This document shows, one piece after another, positions 15,504 to 23,929 of a stretch of 42,838 bases of DNA (positions are counted from its first letter, which is position 1; every line of letters starts with the position of its first letter). The notes below the pieces were generated by a model that was given only the letters and a program-made list of their open reading frames with translations, had not been told where the DNA came from and made no database searches. The stretch is from positions 1-42,838 of the forward strand of contig NZ_QHJH01000054.1 in NCBI RefSeq assembly GCF_003947455.1, written 5' to 3'. The position numbers were made by a program, and so were the translations under genes. Source of the stretch: Streptomyces sp. WAC 04229. GTDB lineage: Bacteria; Actinomycetota; Actinomycetes; Streptomycetales; Streptomycetaceae.

Positions 15504-15893
15504 TCAGGAGGGGTCCGGTGCGGCCCATTCGACGAGCTGGACGACGACCCCGTTGGGGTCGGTGACCTGGAACAGGCGCTCTCCCCACGGCTCTTCGCGC
15601 AGCGGCATCGTGATGTCGACGCCCTCGGAGCGCAGTCGCTTCTCCTCCGCTTCGAGCCCGGTGACGGTGAAGGCGAGGATCAGTCCGTCGGCGTGCCGGT
15701 CGCGCTGGTCGGGCGGCAGGACGTCGATGCCCCGCCGGAGCAGGACGATGTCGACGGCGGCATCGTCACGGGTGAGGGAGGCGAATCCCTCGGCCGCGGC
15801 CTGCTCCTGGTAGCCGAGGTGCTCGGTGAAGAAGCGGCGGGAGGCGGCGACGTCTTCGACCGTGAGAGACACGGTGGAGGCGGTGATCCTCAA
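15504..15893 (-). CDS. VOC-superfamily (glyoxalase/bleomycin-resistance-like) protein
   Basis: A 129-residue vicinal-oxygen-chelate protein made of two beta-alpha-beta-beta-beta modules. It starts RITASTVSLTVEDVAASRRFFTEHLGY and ends FQVTDPNGVVVQLVEW, where the last Glu is a typical metal ligand. Start is TTG at 15893, chosen because GGAAGG lies nine bases upstream and the family N-terminus begins there. It is the first gene of the operon with the DHFR-like gene and divergent from tetR. It may act as a small dioxygenase, lyase or drug-binding protein; which one cannot be told. Confidence 0.85.
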   Translation of the reverse strand: MRITASTVSLTVEDVAASRRFFTEHLGYQEQAAAEGFASLTRDDAAVDIVLLRRGIDVLPPDQRDRHADGLILAFTVTGLEAEEKRLRSEGVDITMPLREEPWGERLFQVTDPNGVVVQLVEWAAPDPS

Positions 15894-15919
15894 GCGGGGT
15901 TTCCTTCCCTGGAGAGCTG

Positions 15920-15991
15920 ATCTTACGTCGGTAGTAAGATTACTTCCATGCGCTCAGTGCTGTAAACCTATTTTTACTACGGAGGTAAGAT
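15920..15991. promoter_or_regulatory. Two inverted TetR-type operators
   Basis: Site 1 (15920-15940) has arms ATCTTAC and GTAAGAT. Site 2 (15971-15991) contains TTACTACGGAGGTAAGAT. Read on the minus strand, site 1 contains TTACTACCGACGTAAGAT, nearly the same as site 2, so the two are inverted copies of one motif with centres 51 bp apart. Site 2 overlaps the GGAGG upstream of tetR. This fits control of both divergent units by the TetR protein. Confidence 0.7.
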
Positions 15992-15998
15992 TCGCCTC

Positions 15999-16682
15999 AT
16001 GGAGATGGAGACGAGGACGAGCCCCCCGGCGAGTGCCACCGCAGCCGACGCCACCGCCCCACCTGGCCTGCGCGAGGCGAAGAAGCGGGAGACGCGACAG
16101 CTGATCTCCGACCACGCGACCCGGCTCTTCATCGAGCAGGGCTTCGAGGACACCACCATCGCCGAGATCGCGGCGGCGGCCCGCGTCGCGAAGAAGACGG
16201 TGACCAACTACTTCGCGCGCAAGGAGGACTTGGCCCTCGACCACCAGGACGAGTTCAGCGCCACGCTGGCGCGCACCGTGGCCTCCCGCCGCCCCGGGGA
16301 GTCCGCCCTCGCGGCGCTTCGCCGTGCCTTCGACTCCTCTGTCGCGGCGCAGGACCCGGTCGCCGGATTCGCGGGCCCCGAGTTCTCCCGCATGGTCGAC
16401 GACAGCCCCACGTTGTCGGCGTGCCTGCGCACCCTGCACGACCGGCGCGAGCAGGCGCTGGCCGAGGCCCTCGCCGAGGCCGTCGGCGCACGGCCCAACG
16501 ACATGACCGTCCGCACCGTCGCCGCGCTGCTCGGCGCCGTGCACCGCGTCCTGTTCCAGCGCATTCAGGACCTCACCCTGGCCGGACACACACACGACGA
16601 GATCGCCGAGACCGTCGCGAAGGAAGCGGCACGCGCCTTCGGTCTTCTCGAACCGGCCATCCACGACTACGCGATCGCCTGA
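15999..16682 (+). CDS. TetR-family transcriptional repressor
   Basis: A 227-residue TetR-type regulator. The helix-turn-helix is classical (LISDHATRLFIEQGFEDTTIAEIAAAARVAKKTVTNYFARKEDL, about residues 33-76), after a longer than usual low-complexity N-terminus. The C-terminal ligand domain is not specific enough to name a ligand. Start is ATG at 15999, with GGAGG 14 bases upstream; an ATG two codons later is equally possible. It is divergent from the VOC/DHFR-like operon, with two inverted operator copies between them, so it probably represses itself and that operon. Confidence 0.88.
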   Translation: MEMETRTSPPASATAADATAPPGLREAKKRETRQLISDHATRLFIEQGFEDTTIAEIAAAARVAKKTVTNYFARKEDLALDHQDEFSATLARTVASRRPGESALAALRRAFDSSVAAQDPVAGFAGPEFSRMVDDSPTLSACLRTLHDRREQALAEALAEAVGARPNDMTVRTVAALLGAVHRVLFQRIQDLTLAGHTHDEIAETVAKEAARAFGLLEPAIHDYAIA

Positions 16683-16773
16683 GGCCGAGAGCGCCGACCA
16701 CTCGGCCTGTCGGTGGCTCCCGGTAGCCTCCTTCCAGGACTCGGAACGGGGACGCGAAGGGGCAGGTGGGGCG

Positions 16774-19041
16774 GTGTCCGGCGCGGGAAGCGGTGCGGAC
16801 CGGGGGAGCCGGGCGGGCCTCGCCGAAGTCACCGGCGTCCTGGAACGCATCACGTACGCCAACGAGGAGAACGGCTACACGGTCGCCCGCGTCGACACCG
16901 GCCGCGGCGCCGGTGACCTGCTCACCGTCGTCGGCGCGCTGCTCGGCGCGCAGGCCGGGGAGTCCCTGCGGATGGAGGGACGCTGGGGGTCGCATCCCCA
17001 GTACGGCAAGCAGTTCCACGTGGAGAACTACACGACCCTCCTGCCGGCCACCATCCAGGGCATCCGGCGCTACCTCGGCTCCGGCCTGGTCAAGGGCATC
17101 GGGCCGGTCTTCGCCGACCGCATCACACAGCACTTCGGACTCGACACCCTCACCGTCATCGAGGAGGAGCCCAAGCGGCTCATCGAGGTCCCCGGCCTCG
17201 GACCCAAGCGGACCAAGAAGATCGCCGACGCCTGGGAGGAGCAGAAGGCGATCAAGGAGGTCATGGTCTTCCTCCAGACCGTCGAGGTGTCGACGTCGAT
17301 CGCGGTCCGCATCTACAAGAAGTACGGCGACGCCTCCATCTCCGTCGTGAAGAACCAGCCGTACCGCCTGGCCGCCGACGTCTGGGGCATCGGCTTCCTG
17401 ACCGCCGACAAGATCGCCCAGTCCGTCGGCATCCCGCACGACAGCCCGGACCGGGTGAAGGCGGGCCTCCAGTACGCGCTCTCGCAGGCGACCGACCAAG
17501 GGCACTGCTATCTCCCCGAGGAGAGGCTCATCGCCGACGCGGTGAAGCTGCTCCAGGTGGACACCGGCCTCGTCATCGAATGCCTCGCCGAACTGGCGGC
17601 CGAGCCGGCCGAGGACGGCGACGACCCCGGCGTGGTGCGGGAGCGGATCCCCGACCCGGAGGGCGGCGAGCCCGTCACCGCCGTCTACCTCGTCCCCTTC
17701 CACCGCGCCGAGCTGTCCCTCTCCGCCCAGCTGCTCCGCCTCCTGCGCACCGACGAGGACCGGATGCCCGGCTTCCAGGACGTGGCCTGGGACAAGGCGC
17801 TGGGATGGCTGAAGCAGCGCACGGGCACCGACCTCGCCCCCGAGCAGGAGGCCGCCGTCAGGCTCGCCCTCACGGAGAAGGTCGCCGTCCTCACCGGCGG
17901 ACCCGGCTGCGGCAAGTCCTTCACCGTCCGCTCGATCGTCGAACTGGCCCGTGCCAGGAAGGCGAAGGTGGTGCTCGCCGCCCCGACCGGCCGGGCCGCC
18001 AAGCGCCTCGCCGAGCTGACCGGCGCCGAGGCGTCGACCGTGCACCGCCTGCTGGAGCTGAAGCCGGGCGGCGATGCCGCCTACGACCGGGACCGGCCGC
18101 TCGACGCCGACCTCGTCGTGGTCGACGAGGCATCCATGCTCGATCTCCTCCTCGCCAACAAACTCGTCAAAGCCGTCCCCCCGGGCGCCCACCTGCTGCT
18201 CGTCGGTGACGTCGACCAGCTCCCCAGCGTCGGCGCCGGGGAGGTGCTGCGGGACCTGCTCGCCGACGGCGGCCCCGTCCCGGCCGTCCGCCTCACCCGG
18301 GTGTTCCGGCAGGCCCAGCAGTCCGGCGTCGTCACCAACGCCCACCGCATCAACGCCGGGCAGCACCCCGTCACCGACGGCATGAAGGACTTCTTCCTCT
18401 TCGTCGAGGACGACACGGAGGAGGCCGGCCGCCTCACCGTGGACGTCGCCGCCCGCCGCATCCCCGCCAGGTTCGGCCTCGACCCGCGCCGGGACGTGCA
18501 GGTCCTCGCTCCCATGCACCGCGGACCGGCCGGCGCGGGCACGCTGAACGGACTGCTCCAGCAGGCCGTCACCCCGGGCCGTCCCGACGTGCCGGAGAAG
18601 CGGTTCGGCGGCCGTGTCTTCCGGGTCGGCGACAAGGTCACCCAGATTCGCAACAATTACGAGAAGGGTGAGAACGGCGTCTTCAACGGCACCGTCGGCG
18701 TGGTCACCTCACTCGACCCGGTGGACCAGCGCCTCACCGTACTGACGGACGAGGACGAGGAGGTTCCGTACGAATTCGACGAACTGGACGAACTGGCCCA
18801 CGCCTACGCGGTGACCATCCACCGTTCCCAGGGGAGCGAGTACCCGGCGGTCGTCATCCCGGTGACCACCGGCGCCTGGATGATGCTCCAGCGGAACCTG
18901 CTGTACACGGCGGTCACCCGGGCCAAGAAGCTGGTCGTCCTCGTCGGTTCCCGCAGGGCGATCGGACAGGCGGTGCGCACGGTCTCGGCCGGCCGGCGCT
19001 GTACGGCGCTCGACTTCCGGCTGGCGGGCCCTCGCCCCTGA
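16774..19041 (+). CDS. recD2: RecD2-type ATP-dependent DNA helicase
   Basis: A 755-residue superfamily-1B 5'-3' DNA helicase, predicted to act in DNA repair without RecBC. The N-terminal half holds an OB-like region (VTGVLERITYANEENGYTVARV) and helix-hairpin-helix repeats (LVKGIGPVFADRI, PGLGPKRTKKIADAW), the marks of RecD2 as opposed to RecBCD RecD. The motor has Walker A GGPGCGKS (375-382), Walker B VVDEASMLD, LVGDVDQLPSVGAGEVL, TRVFRQ and the SF1 motif AVTIHRSQGSEYPAVVIP. Start is GTG at 16774 with GGTGGGG upstream. It stands alone between tetR and citA and belongs to the conserved chromosome. Confidence 0.92.
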   Translation: MSGAGSGADRGSRAGLAEVTGVLERITYANEENGYTVARVDTGRGAGDLLTVVGALLGAQAGESLRMEGRWGSHPQYGKQFHVENYTTLLPATIQGIRRYLGSGLVKGIGPVFADRITQHFGLDTLTVIEEEPKRLIEVPGLGPKRTKKIADAWEEQKAIKEVMVFLQTVEVSTSIAVRIYKKYGDASISVVKNQPYRLAADVWGIGFLTADKIAQSVGIPHDSPDRVKAGLQYALSQATDQGHCYLPEERLIADAVKLLQVDTGLVIECLAELAAEPAEDGDDPGVVRERIPDPEGGEPVTAVYLVPFHRAELSLSAQLLRLLRTDEDRMPGFQDVAWDKALGWLKQRTGTDLAPEQEAAVRLALTEKVAVLTGGPGCGKSFTVRSIVELARARKAKVVLAAPTGRAAKRLAELTGAEASTVHRLLELKPGGDAAYDRDRPLDADLVVVDEASMLDLLLANKLVKAVPPGAHLLLVGDVDQLPSVGAGEVLRDLLADGGPVPAVRLTRVFRQAQQSGVVTNAHRINAGQHPVTDGMKDFFLFVEDDTEEAGRLTVDVAARRIPARFGLDPRRDVQVLAPMHRGPAGAGTLNGLLQQAVTPGRPDVPEKRFGGRVFRVGDKVTQIRNNYEKGENGVFNGTVGVVTSLDPVDQRLTVLTDEDEEVPYEFDELDELAHAYAVTIHRSQGSEYPAVVIPVTTGAWMMLQRNLLYTAVTRAKKLVVLVGSRRAIGQAVRTVSAGRRCTALDFRLAGPRP

Positions 19042-19141
19042 AACCTTCCGGTAAACCTCTCGACCCGTGTGAAAAAAATGATCGATCAAACGAGTCGCAA
19101 AGGTCACAGAGCACTTCCGGAAGCGGGAAAGAGGGGGCAGG
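19042..19141 (+). promoter_or_regulatory. Palindromes upstream of citrate synthase
   Basis: The 237-base gap before citA contains two perfect 10-bp palindromes: TGATCGATCA (19079-19088), next to an unusual A7 run, and CTTCCGGAAG (19114-19123). They precede the short leader ORF at 19142. They may be regulator sites for this central-metabolism gene; I cannot assign a regulator. Confidence 0.35.
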
Positions 19142-19228
19142 ATGAGCAAGTTGGCGGCACTGAGTGCCGCCGATAGGCCCGATGGTCGACCCCGAGTGCA
19201 CTCTCCTGAGCCAAGTGGGGGATGGTAG
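19142..19228 (+). CDS. Possible 28-residue leader peptide upstream of citA
   Basis: An ATG at 19142 preceded by GAGGGGGCAGG opens a 28-codon ORF (MSKLAALSAADRPDGRPRVH and eight more residues) ending TAG at 19228, 50 bases before citA. Inside it, GGCGGCAC (19153-19160) and GTGCCGCC (19164-19171) form a perfect 8-bp stem with a three-base loop. Translation would melt this hairpin, an arrangement compatible with translation-dependent control of citA. There is no sign of a conserved peptide function, and it could be chance. Confidence 0.35.
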   Translation: MSKLAALSAADRPDGRPRVHSPEPSGGW

Positions 19229-19278
19229 AGACAGTCAGGGCACCTCGAAGATGAGGCACTACGTCGGTGAGGGAAGAC

Positions 19279-20577
19279 GTGAGCGAGCACACCAACAACT
19301 CGGTAGTACTGCGGTACGGCGACGACGAGTACACCTACCCGGTGATCGACAGCACCGTCGGTGACAAGGGCTTCGACATCGGGAAGCTCCGCGCCCAGAC
19401 CGGTCTGGTGACGCTGGACAGCGGCTACGGCAACACCGCCGCCTATAAATCCGCCGTCACCTATCTGGACGGCGAGGCCGGCATCCTCCGGTACCGCGGC
19501 TACCCGATCGAGCAGCTGGCCGAGCGCTCCTCCTTCGTGGAGGTCGCCTACCTGCTGATCAACGGCGAGCTGCCCACCGTCGACCAGCTCTCCTCGTTCA
19601 AGGACGACATCACGCAGCACACCCTGCTGCACGAGGACGTCAAGAACTTCTACAAGGGCTTCCCGCGCGACGCCCACCCGATGGCCATGCTGTCGTCGGT
19701 GGTCTCGGCGCTGTCGACCTTCTACCAGGACAGCCACAACCCGTTCGACGAGCGCCAGCGCAACCTTTCCACCATCCGGCTGCTCGCGAAGCTTCCGACG
19801 ATCGCGGCCTACGCGTACAAGAAGTCGATCGGTCACCCGTTCGTCTACCCCCGCAACGACCTCGGCTACGTCGAGAACTTCCTGCGGATGACCTTCTCCG
19901 TGCCGGCGCAGGAGTACGAGCTCGACCCGATCGTCGTCTCCGCCCTGGACAAGCTGCTGATCCTGCACGCGGACCACGAGCAGAACTGCTCGACCTCCAC
20001 GGTCCGCCTGGTCGGCTCCTCGCAGGCGAACATGTTCGCCTCGATCTCCGCCGGCATCAACGCGCTCTGGGGCCCGCTGCACGGCGGCGCCAACCAGTCG
20101 GTGCTGGAGATGCTGGAAGGCATCCGCGACGCCGGCGGTGACGTCGACTCCTTCATCCGCAAGGTGAAGAACAAGGAGGACGGCGTCCGCCTGATGGGCT
20201 TCGGCCACCGGGTCTACAAGAACTTCGACCCGCGCGCCAAGATCATCAAGGCCGCCGCGCACGACGTGCTCTCCGCCCTCGGCAAGTCCGACGAGCTGCT
20301 GGACATCGCCCTGAAGCTGGAGGAGCACGCGCTCTCCGACGACTACTTCGTCTCGCGCAGCCTCTACCCGAACGTCGACTTCTACACCGGTCTGATCTAC
20401 CGGGCCATGGGCTTCCCGACCGAGATGTTCACGGTCCTGTTCGCCCTCGGCCGCCTCCCGGGCTGGATCGCCCAGTGGCACGAGATGATCAAGGAGCCGG
20501 GTTCCCGCATCGGCCGCCCGCGCCAGATCTACACCGGCGTCGTCGAGCGCGATTTCGTCCCGGTCGAGGAGCGCTGA
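19279..20577 (+). CDS. citA: Citrate synthase
   Basis: Condenses oxaloacetate and acetyl-CoA to citrate, the entry step of the TCA cycle. The 432-residue length and N-terminus (NSVVLRYGDDEYTYPVIDST) match the type II-like citrate synthase of streptomycetes. Catalytic regions are visible: HADHEQNCSTSTVRLVGSS, GPLHGGANQSVLEML with the catalytic His, and MGFGHRVYKNFDPRAKI with the second His and the Asp-containing loop region. Start is GTG at 19279, preceded by GAGGGAAGAC; an in-frame GTG at 19267 lacks such spacing. It is monocistronic, followed by the hairpin at 20607-20643. The symbol citA follows Streptomyces usage (gltA elsewhere). Confidence 0.95.
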   Translation: MSEHTNNSVVLRYGDDEYTYPVIDSTVGDKGFDIGKLRAQTGLVTLDSGYGNTAAYKSAVTYLDGEAGILRYRGYPIEQLAERSSFVEVAYLLINGELPTVDQLSSFKDDITQHTLLHEDVKNFYKGFPRDAHPMAMLSSVVSALSTFYQDSHNPFDERQRNLSTIRLLAKLPTIAAYAYKKSIGHPFVYPRNDLGYVENFLRMTFSVPAQEYELDPIVVSALDKLLILHADHEQNCSTSTVRLVGSSQANMFASISAGINALWGPLHGGANQSVLEMLEGIRDAGGDVDSFIRKVKNKEDGVRLMGFGHRVYKNFDPRAKIIKAAAHDVLSALGKSDELLDIALKLEEHALSDDYFVSRSLYPNVDFYTGLIYRAMGFPTEMFTVLFALGRLPGWIAQWHEMIKEPGSRIGRPRQIYTGVVERDFVPVEER

Positions 20578-20606
20578 GCCGCAAGGCACCCCCGCACGCG
20601 CACCAG

Positions 20607-20643
20607 GAGAGTCCCGCACCGCCCGGAGCGGTACGGGACTCTC
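20607..20643 (+). terminator. Terminator of citA
   Basis: GAGAGTCCCG (20607-20616) pairs perfectly with CGGGACTCTC (20634-20643), 30 bases after the citA stop. Confidence 0.75.
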
Positions 20644-20693
20644 TCGTGTCCGGAGTGCGCGCGCACCGGGACGTCCCTGCCCCGGAACAGCAG

Positions 20694-20743
20694 AAGGCGC
20701 CCTGGCGCCGGTCCCCCCACGGGCCGACGATCCAGGGCGCCTT
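20694..20743. terminator. Second hairpin downstream of citA
   Basis: AAGGCGCCCTGG (20694-20705) pairs perfectly with CCAGGGCGCCTT (20732-20743), loop 26 bases. It may back up the citA terminator or serve the convergent copper operon. Confidence 0.6.
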
Positions 20744-20815
20744 CCCATGTCCCGGTGCGGATTCCCCCCACGGGATCCGGCCGGGCGTCTGTGAGGACAG
20801 CGCCTGAATTCGCTG

Positions 20816-20887
20816 TGTCGTGCTCGTACGCGTCGTGCTCGTACGTGTCATGCGTCCATACGTGTCGTGCGTTCGTACTGTCGTGCG
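20816..20887. repeat. Degenerate 15-17-bp tandem repeats
   Basis: Five head-to-tail units based on TGTCGTGCTCGTACG begin at about 20816, 20831, 20846, 20863 and 20880. The first two are nearly identical and later ones diverge. Non-coding by context. Confidence 0.6.
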
Positions 20888-21228
20888 GTCTGCCGGGACA
20901 GCGCACGCCCGGGAGGGCCGCTCAAAGCTTCCCGGTGTACGTGTCCCGGCAACGCAGCTCTGGGAAAGTCCCCCAAGACATCCCCAGATGCCAGGTGGCG
21001 CCCCCCAAGACGCTCCCTGACATCGCCAACTTAGACCTTCGAACCCCTTCGATGGTTACGTTCGCATCACTGTGATCTGCGTCTCTTGCATATGCTGCAT
21101 ATGTCCCTTACTGGCGCAAGGGCCCCGATACGTCGACCGGGACTCCAGCGTAAGGAAGATGCGCGAGCCTTGTGAAGAGCTTATGTGAGGTACGTGCCGG
21201 ACTCCAGAGGGGCCACCGCATCGAGACC

Positions 21229-23496
21229 TCAGTGAAACGCCCGCAGCCGCAGGCTGTTGGTGACCACGAACACCGAGGAGAAGGCCATCGCCGCGCCCGC
21301 GATCATCGGGTTCAGCAGCCCGGCGGCGGCCAGCGGCAGCGCGGCCACGTTGTAGCCGAAGGCCCACACGAGGTTTCCCTTGATCGTCGTGAGCGTCCGC
21401 CGGGACAGCCGGATCGCGTCCGCCGCCACCCGCAGGTCACCGCGGACCAGCGTCAGGTCGCCCGCCTCGATCGCCGCGTCCGTCCCCGTGCCCATCGCCA
21501 GCCCCAGATCGGCGGTGGCGAGCGCGGCCGCGTCGTTGACGCCGTCCCCGACCATGGCGACCGTACGGCCCTCGGCCCGCAGCCGCTCCACCACGGCGAC
21601 CTTCTCCTCGGGCAGCACCTCGGCGATCACCTCGTCGATGCCGACGGCGGCGGCGACGGACTCGGCGACGCGCCGGTTGTCGCCGGTCAGCAGCACGGGC
21701 GTGAGGCCCAGCCGCCGCAGCTCGGCCACCGCCTCGGCGCTGGTCTCCTTGACGGCGTCCGCCACGGCGAGGACCCCGCGCGCCGCGCCGTCCCAGCCGA
21801 CCACGACGGCCGTACGGCCCCTGCTCTCGGCCTCGTCCCTGGCGCGGGCCACGTCGGGCGGCAGCTCGTCGTGGAGGCGCCCCACGGCCACCTCACGGCC
21901 CTCCACGCGACCGCGCGCGCCGCGCCCGGGGACGTTCGCGAACTCCCCGACGTCCGGCAGCGGGCCGACCCGCTCCTCGGCACCGGCGGCGACCGCGCGG
22001 GCGACCGGGTGCTCGGAGGCGTGCTCGACGGCGCCCGCGAGCCGCAGCACCTCCTCCTCGCCGGTGCCCTCGGCGGCGTACACCTCGTGCAGGGTCATCC
22101 GGCCGGTGGTGACGGTGCCGGTCTTGTCCAGGACGACCGTGTCGACCCGCCGGGTGGACTCCAGGACCTCGGGGCCCTTGATGAGGATGCCGAGCTGGGC
22201 ACCCCGGCCGGTGCCCACCATGAGGGCGGTCGGCGTGGCCAGGCCCAGCGCGCACGGGCAGGCGATGATCAGTACGGCGACGGCGGCGGTGAACGCGGCG
22301 ACGGCGTCCCCGGTCGCCCCCAGCCACCCGCCGAAGGTGGCGGCGGCGATCAGCAGCACGACGGGCACGAAGACCCCGGACACCCGGTCGGCCAGCCGCT
22401 GCACCTCTGCCTTGCCGCTCTGCGCGTCCTCCACGAGCCGCGCCATCCGGGCCAGCTGGGTGTCCGCGCCGACCCGGGTCGCCTCGACCACCAGCCGGCC
22501 CCCGGCGTTGACCGTGGCGCCCGTGACGGCGTCGCCGACGCCCACGTCGGCCGGCACGGACTCGCCGGTCAGCAGTGAGGCGTCCACCGCCGAGGCGCCC
22601 TCGGCCACCGTCCCGTCGGTGGCGATCTTCTCGCCCGGCCGGACGACGAACCGGTCGCCCACCGCCAGCCGGGCCACCGGTATCCGCACCTCGCGGCCCT
22701 CGCGCAGGACGGCGACGTCCTTCGCGCCCAGCTCCATCAGCGCCCTCAGCGCGGCCCCGGCCCGGCGCTTGGAGCGGGCCTCCAGCCAGCGCCCGAGCAG
22801 GAGGAAGACGGTGACCCCGGCGGCGGCCTCCAGGTAGATCGCGGAGGCGCCGTCGGTGCGGGAGACGGTGAGGTCGAAGCCGTGCCGCATGCCCGGCATG
22901 CCCGCGTCCCCGAAGAACAGCGCCCACAGCGACCACCCGAACGCCGCGAGCGTGCCGAGCGAGACCAGCGTGTCCATGGTGGCCGCGCCGTGCCGGACGT
23001 TGGTCCAGGCGGCGCGGTGGAACGGCAGCCCGCCCCAGACGACGACCGGCGCGGCCAGGGTGAGCGAGAGCCACTGCCAGTTGTCGAACTGGAGCGCCGG
23101 GACCATCGCGAGCAGCACCACGGGGGCGGCGAGCAGGGCGGAGACGACCAGACGTCCGCGCAGGGCGGCCGACTCGGGATCGGCGGCGGGTCCGGACGCC
23201 GCCGCGTCCTCGGGACTCTCCGGCTCCGGCGGCGGCGCGGGCTCCTCGGCGGTGTACCCGGTGCGTACGACGGTGGTGATCAGGTCGGCGACGGTGGTGG
23301 TCGCCGGGTGCGTGATCCGGGCCTTCTCGGTCGCGTAGTTCACCGTGGCGGTGACGCCGTCCATGCGGTTGAGCTTCTTCTCGACCCGGGCCGCGCAGGC
23401 GGCGCAGGTCATCCCGCCGATGAGCAGCTCGACCTCGGCGAGGTCGGGTTCGGCGGCCTGGGCGGTCGTGGCGGTGTCCGCGGTGGTGCTGGTCAT
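21229..23496 (-). CDS. copA: Copper-exporting P1B-type ATPase
   Basis: Inner-membrane Cu(I)-translocating ATPase of 755 residues. The N-terminal heavy-metal-associated domain binds copper through GMTCAAC (Cys31 and Cys34). Membrane segments follow, then the actuator motif LLTGESVPAD and the intramembrane CPC motif (Cys413 and Cys415). The phosphorylated Asp457 is in DKTGTVT, and the hinge GDGVNDAAAL completes the set. CPC with these flanks indicates monovalent copper or silver. Start is ATG at 23496. It lies 78 bases behind copZ on the same strand, and the pair is probably derepressed by copper through the CsoR-like box at 23882-23899. Confidence 0.93.
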   Translation of the reverse strand: MTSTTADTATTAQAAEPDLAEVELLIGGMTCAACAARVEKKLNRMDGVTATVNYATEKARITHPATTTVADLITTVVRTGYTAEEPAPPPEPESPEDAAASGPAADPESAALRGRLVVSALLAAPVVLLAMVPALQFDNWQWLSLTLAAPVVVWGGLPFHRAAWTNVRHGAATMDTLVSLGTLAAFGWSLWALFFGDAGMPGMRHGFDLTVSRTDGASAIYLEAAAGVTVFLLLGRWLEARSKRRAGAALRALMELGAKDVAVLREGREVRIPVARLAVGDRFVVRPGEKIATDGTVAEGASAVDASLLTGESVPADVGVGDAVTGATVNAGGRLVVEATRVGADTQLARMARLVEDAQSGKAEVQRLADRVSGVFVPVVLLIAAATFGGWLGATGDAVAAFTAAVAVLIIACPCALGLATPTALMVGTGRGAQLGILIKGPEVLESTRRVDTVVLDKTGTVTTGRMTLHEVYAAEGTGEEEVLRLAGAVEHASEHPVARAVAAGAEERVGPLPDVGEFANVPGRGARGRVEGREVAVGRLHDELPPDVARARDEAESRGRTAVVVGWDGAARGVLAVADAVKETSAEAVAELRRLGLTPVLLTGDNRRVAESVAAAVGIDEVIAEVLPEEKVAVVERLRAEGRTVAMVGDGVNDAAALATADLGLAMGTGTDAAIEAGDLTLVRGDLRVAADAIRLSRRTLTTIKGNLVWAFGYNVAALPLAAAGLLNPMIAGAAMAFSSVFVVTNSLRLRAFH

Positions 23497-23574
23497 GGGC
23501 CGGGCTCCAGACGGGTCCGGCCGGACCGTACGCGGCCCGGCCGGGGGACGGTGGCTGCTGCGGGGCGCCGGTGC

Positions 23575-23814
23575 TCAGGCCCGGCCGACGAGCTCGAAGC
23601 CGGCCTCGTCCACGGCGGCGCGTACGGCGTCGTCGTCCAGCGGTGCCCCGGAGGCGACGGTGACCTCGCCGGTGGACGCGACGGCCCGTACCGAGGTGAC
23701 GCCCGCGATCTCGGAGATCTCGCCGGAGACGGCGCCCTCGCAGTGTCCGCAACTCATTCCGCTCACCTTGTAGACGGTGGTGACGGAGCCCTGGGTGTCG
23801 GTCTGGGCGGTCAT
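23575..23814 (-). CDS. copZ: Copper chaperone CopZ-like protein
   Basis: A 79-residue cytosolic metallochaperone with a single heavy-metal-associated domain that hands Cu(I) to CopA. The metal site is GMSCGHCEGAV, with two cysteines spaced CxxC and a His between them, followed by the usual beta-alpha-beta pattern (GVTSVRAVASTGEVTVAS). Start is ATG at 23814, chosen for GAGGAG seven bases upstream; a longer frame upstream would cover the operator. First gene of the copZ-copA operon. Confidence 0.9.
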   Translation of the reverse strand: MTAQTDTQGSVTTVYKVSGMSCGHCEGAVSGEISEIAGVTSVRAVASTGEVTVASGAPLDDDAVRAAVDEAGFELVGRA

Positions 23815-23881
23815 GTCGTTACTCCTCGTCGGGGTGTGCACGGCGGGTACCCGTGGCCCAGCGTGGACCACGTACCCCACT

Positions 23882-23899
23882 GTACCCCTAGGGGGTATG
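23882..23899 (-). promoter_or_regulatory. CsoR-like copper operator
   Basis: GTACCCCTAGGGGGTATG, reading ATACCCCCTAGGGGTA on the minus strand, is a G/C-tract pseudo-palindrome. It matches the known CsoR operator type (ATACCC...GGGTAT) and lies 68-85 bases upstream of copZ. No csoR gene is in this window. Confidence 0.7.
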
Positions 23900-23929
23900 G
23901 AAGCGGACCCCGCCGGGCCTCACCCGGCC

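Larger units (their letters stand above)
20578..21228. other. 651-base gene-free gap between citA and copA
   Basis: No ORF here has convincing coding bias and a ribosome-binding site. The gap holds two strong hairpins (20607-20643 and 20694-20743), a degenerate tandem repeat (20816-20887), the 11-bp palindrome ATCACTGTGAT (21066-21076) and a tandem GCATATG pair (21088-21103) in a locally A/T-rich stretch. Confidence 0.6.
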
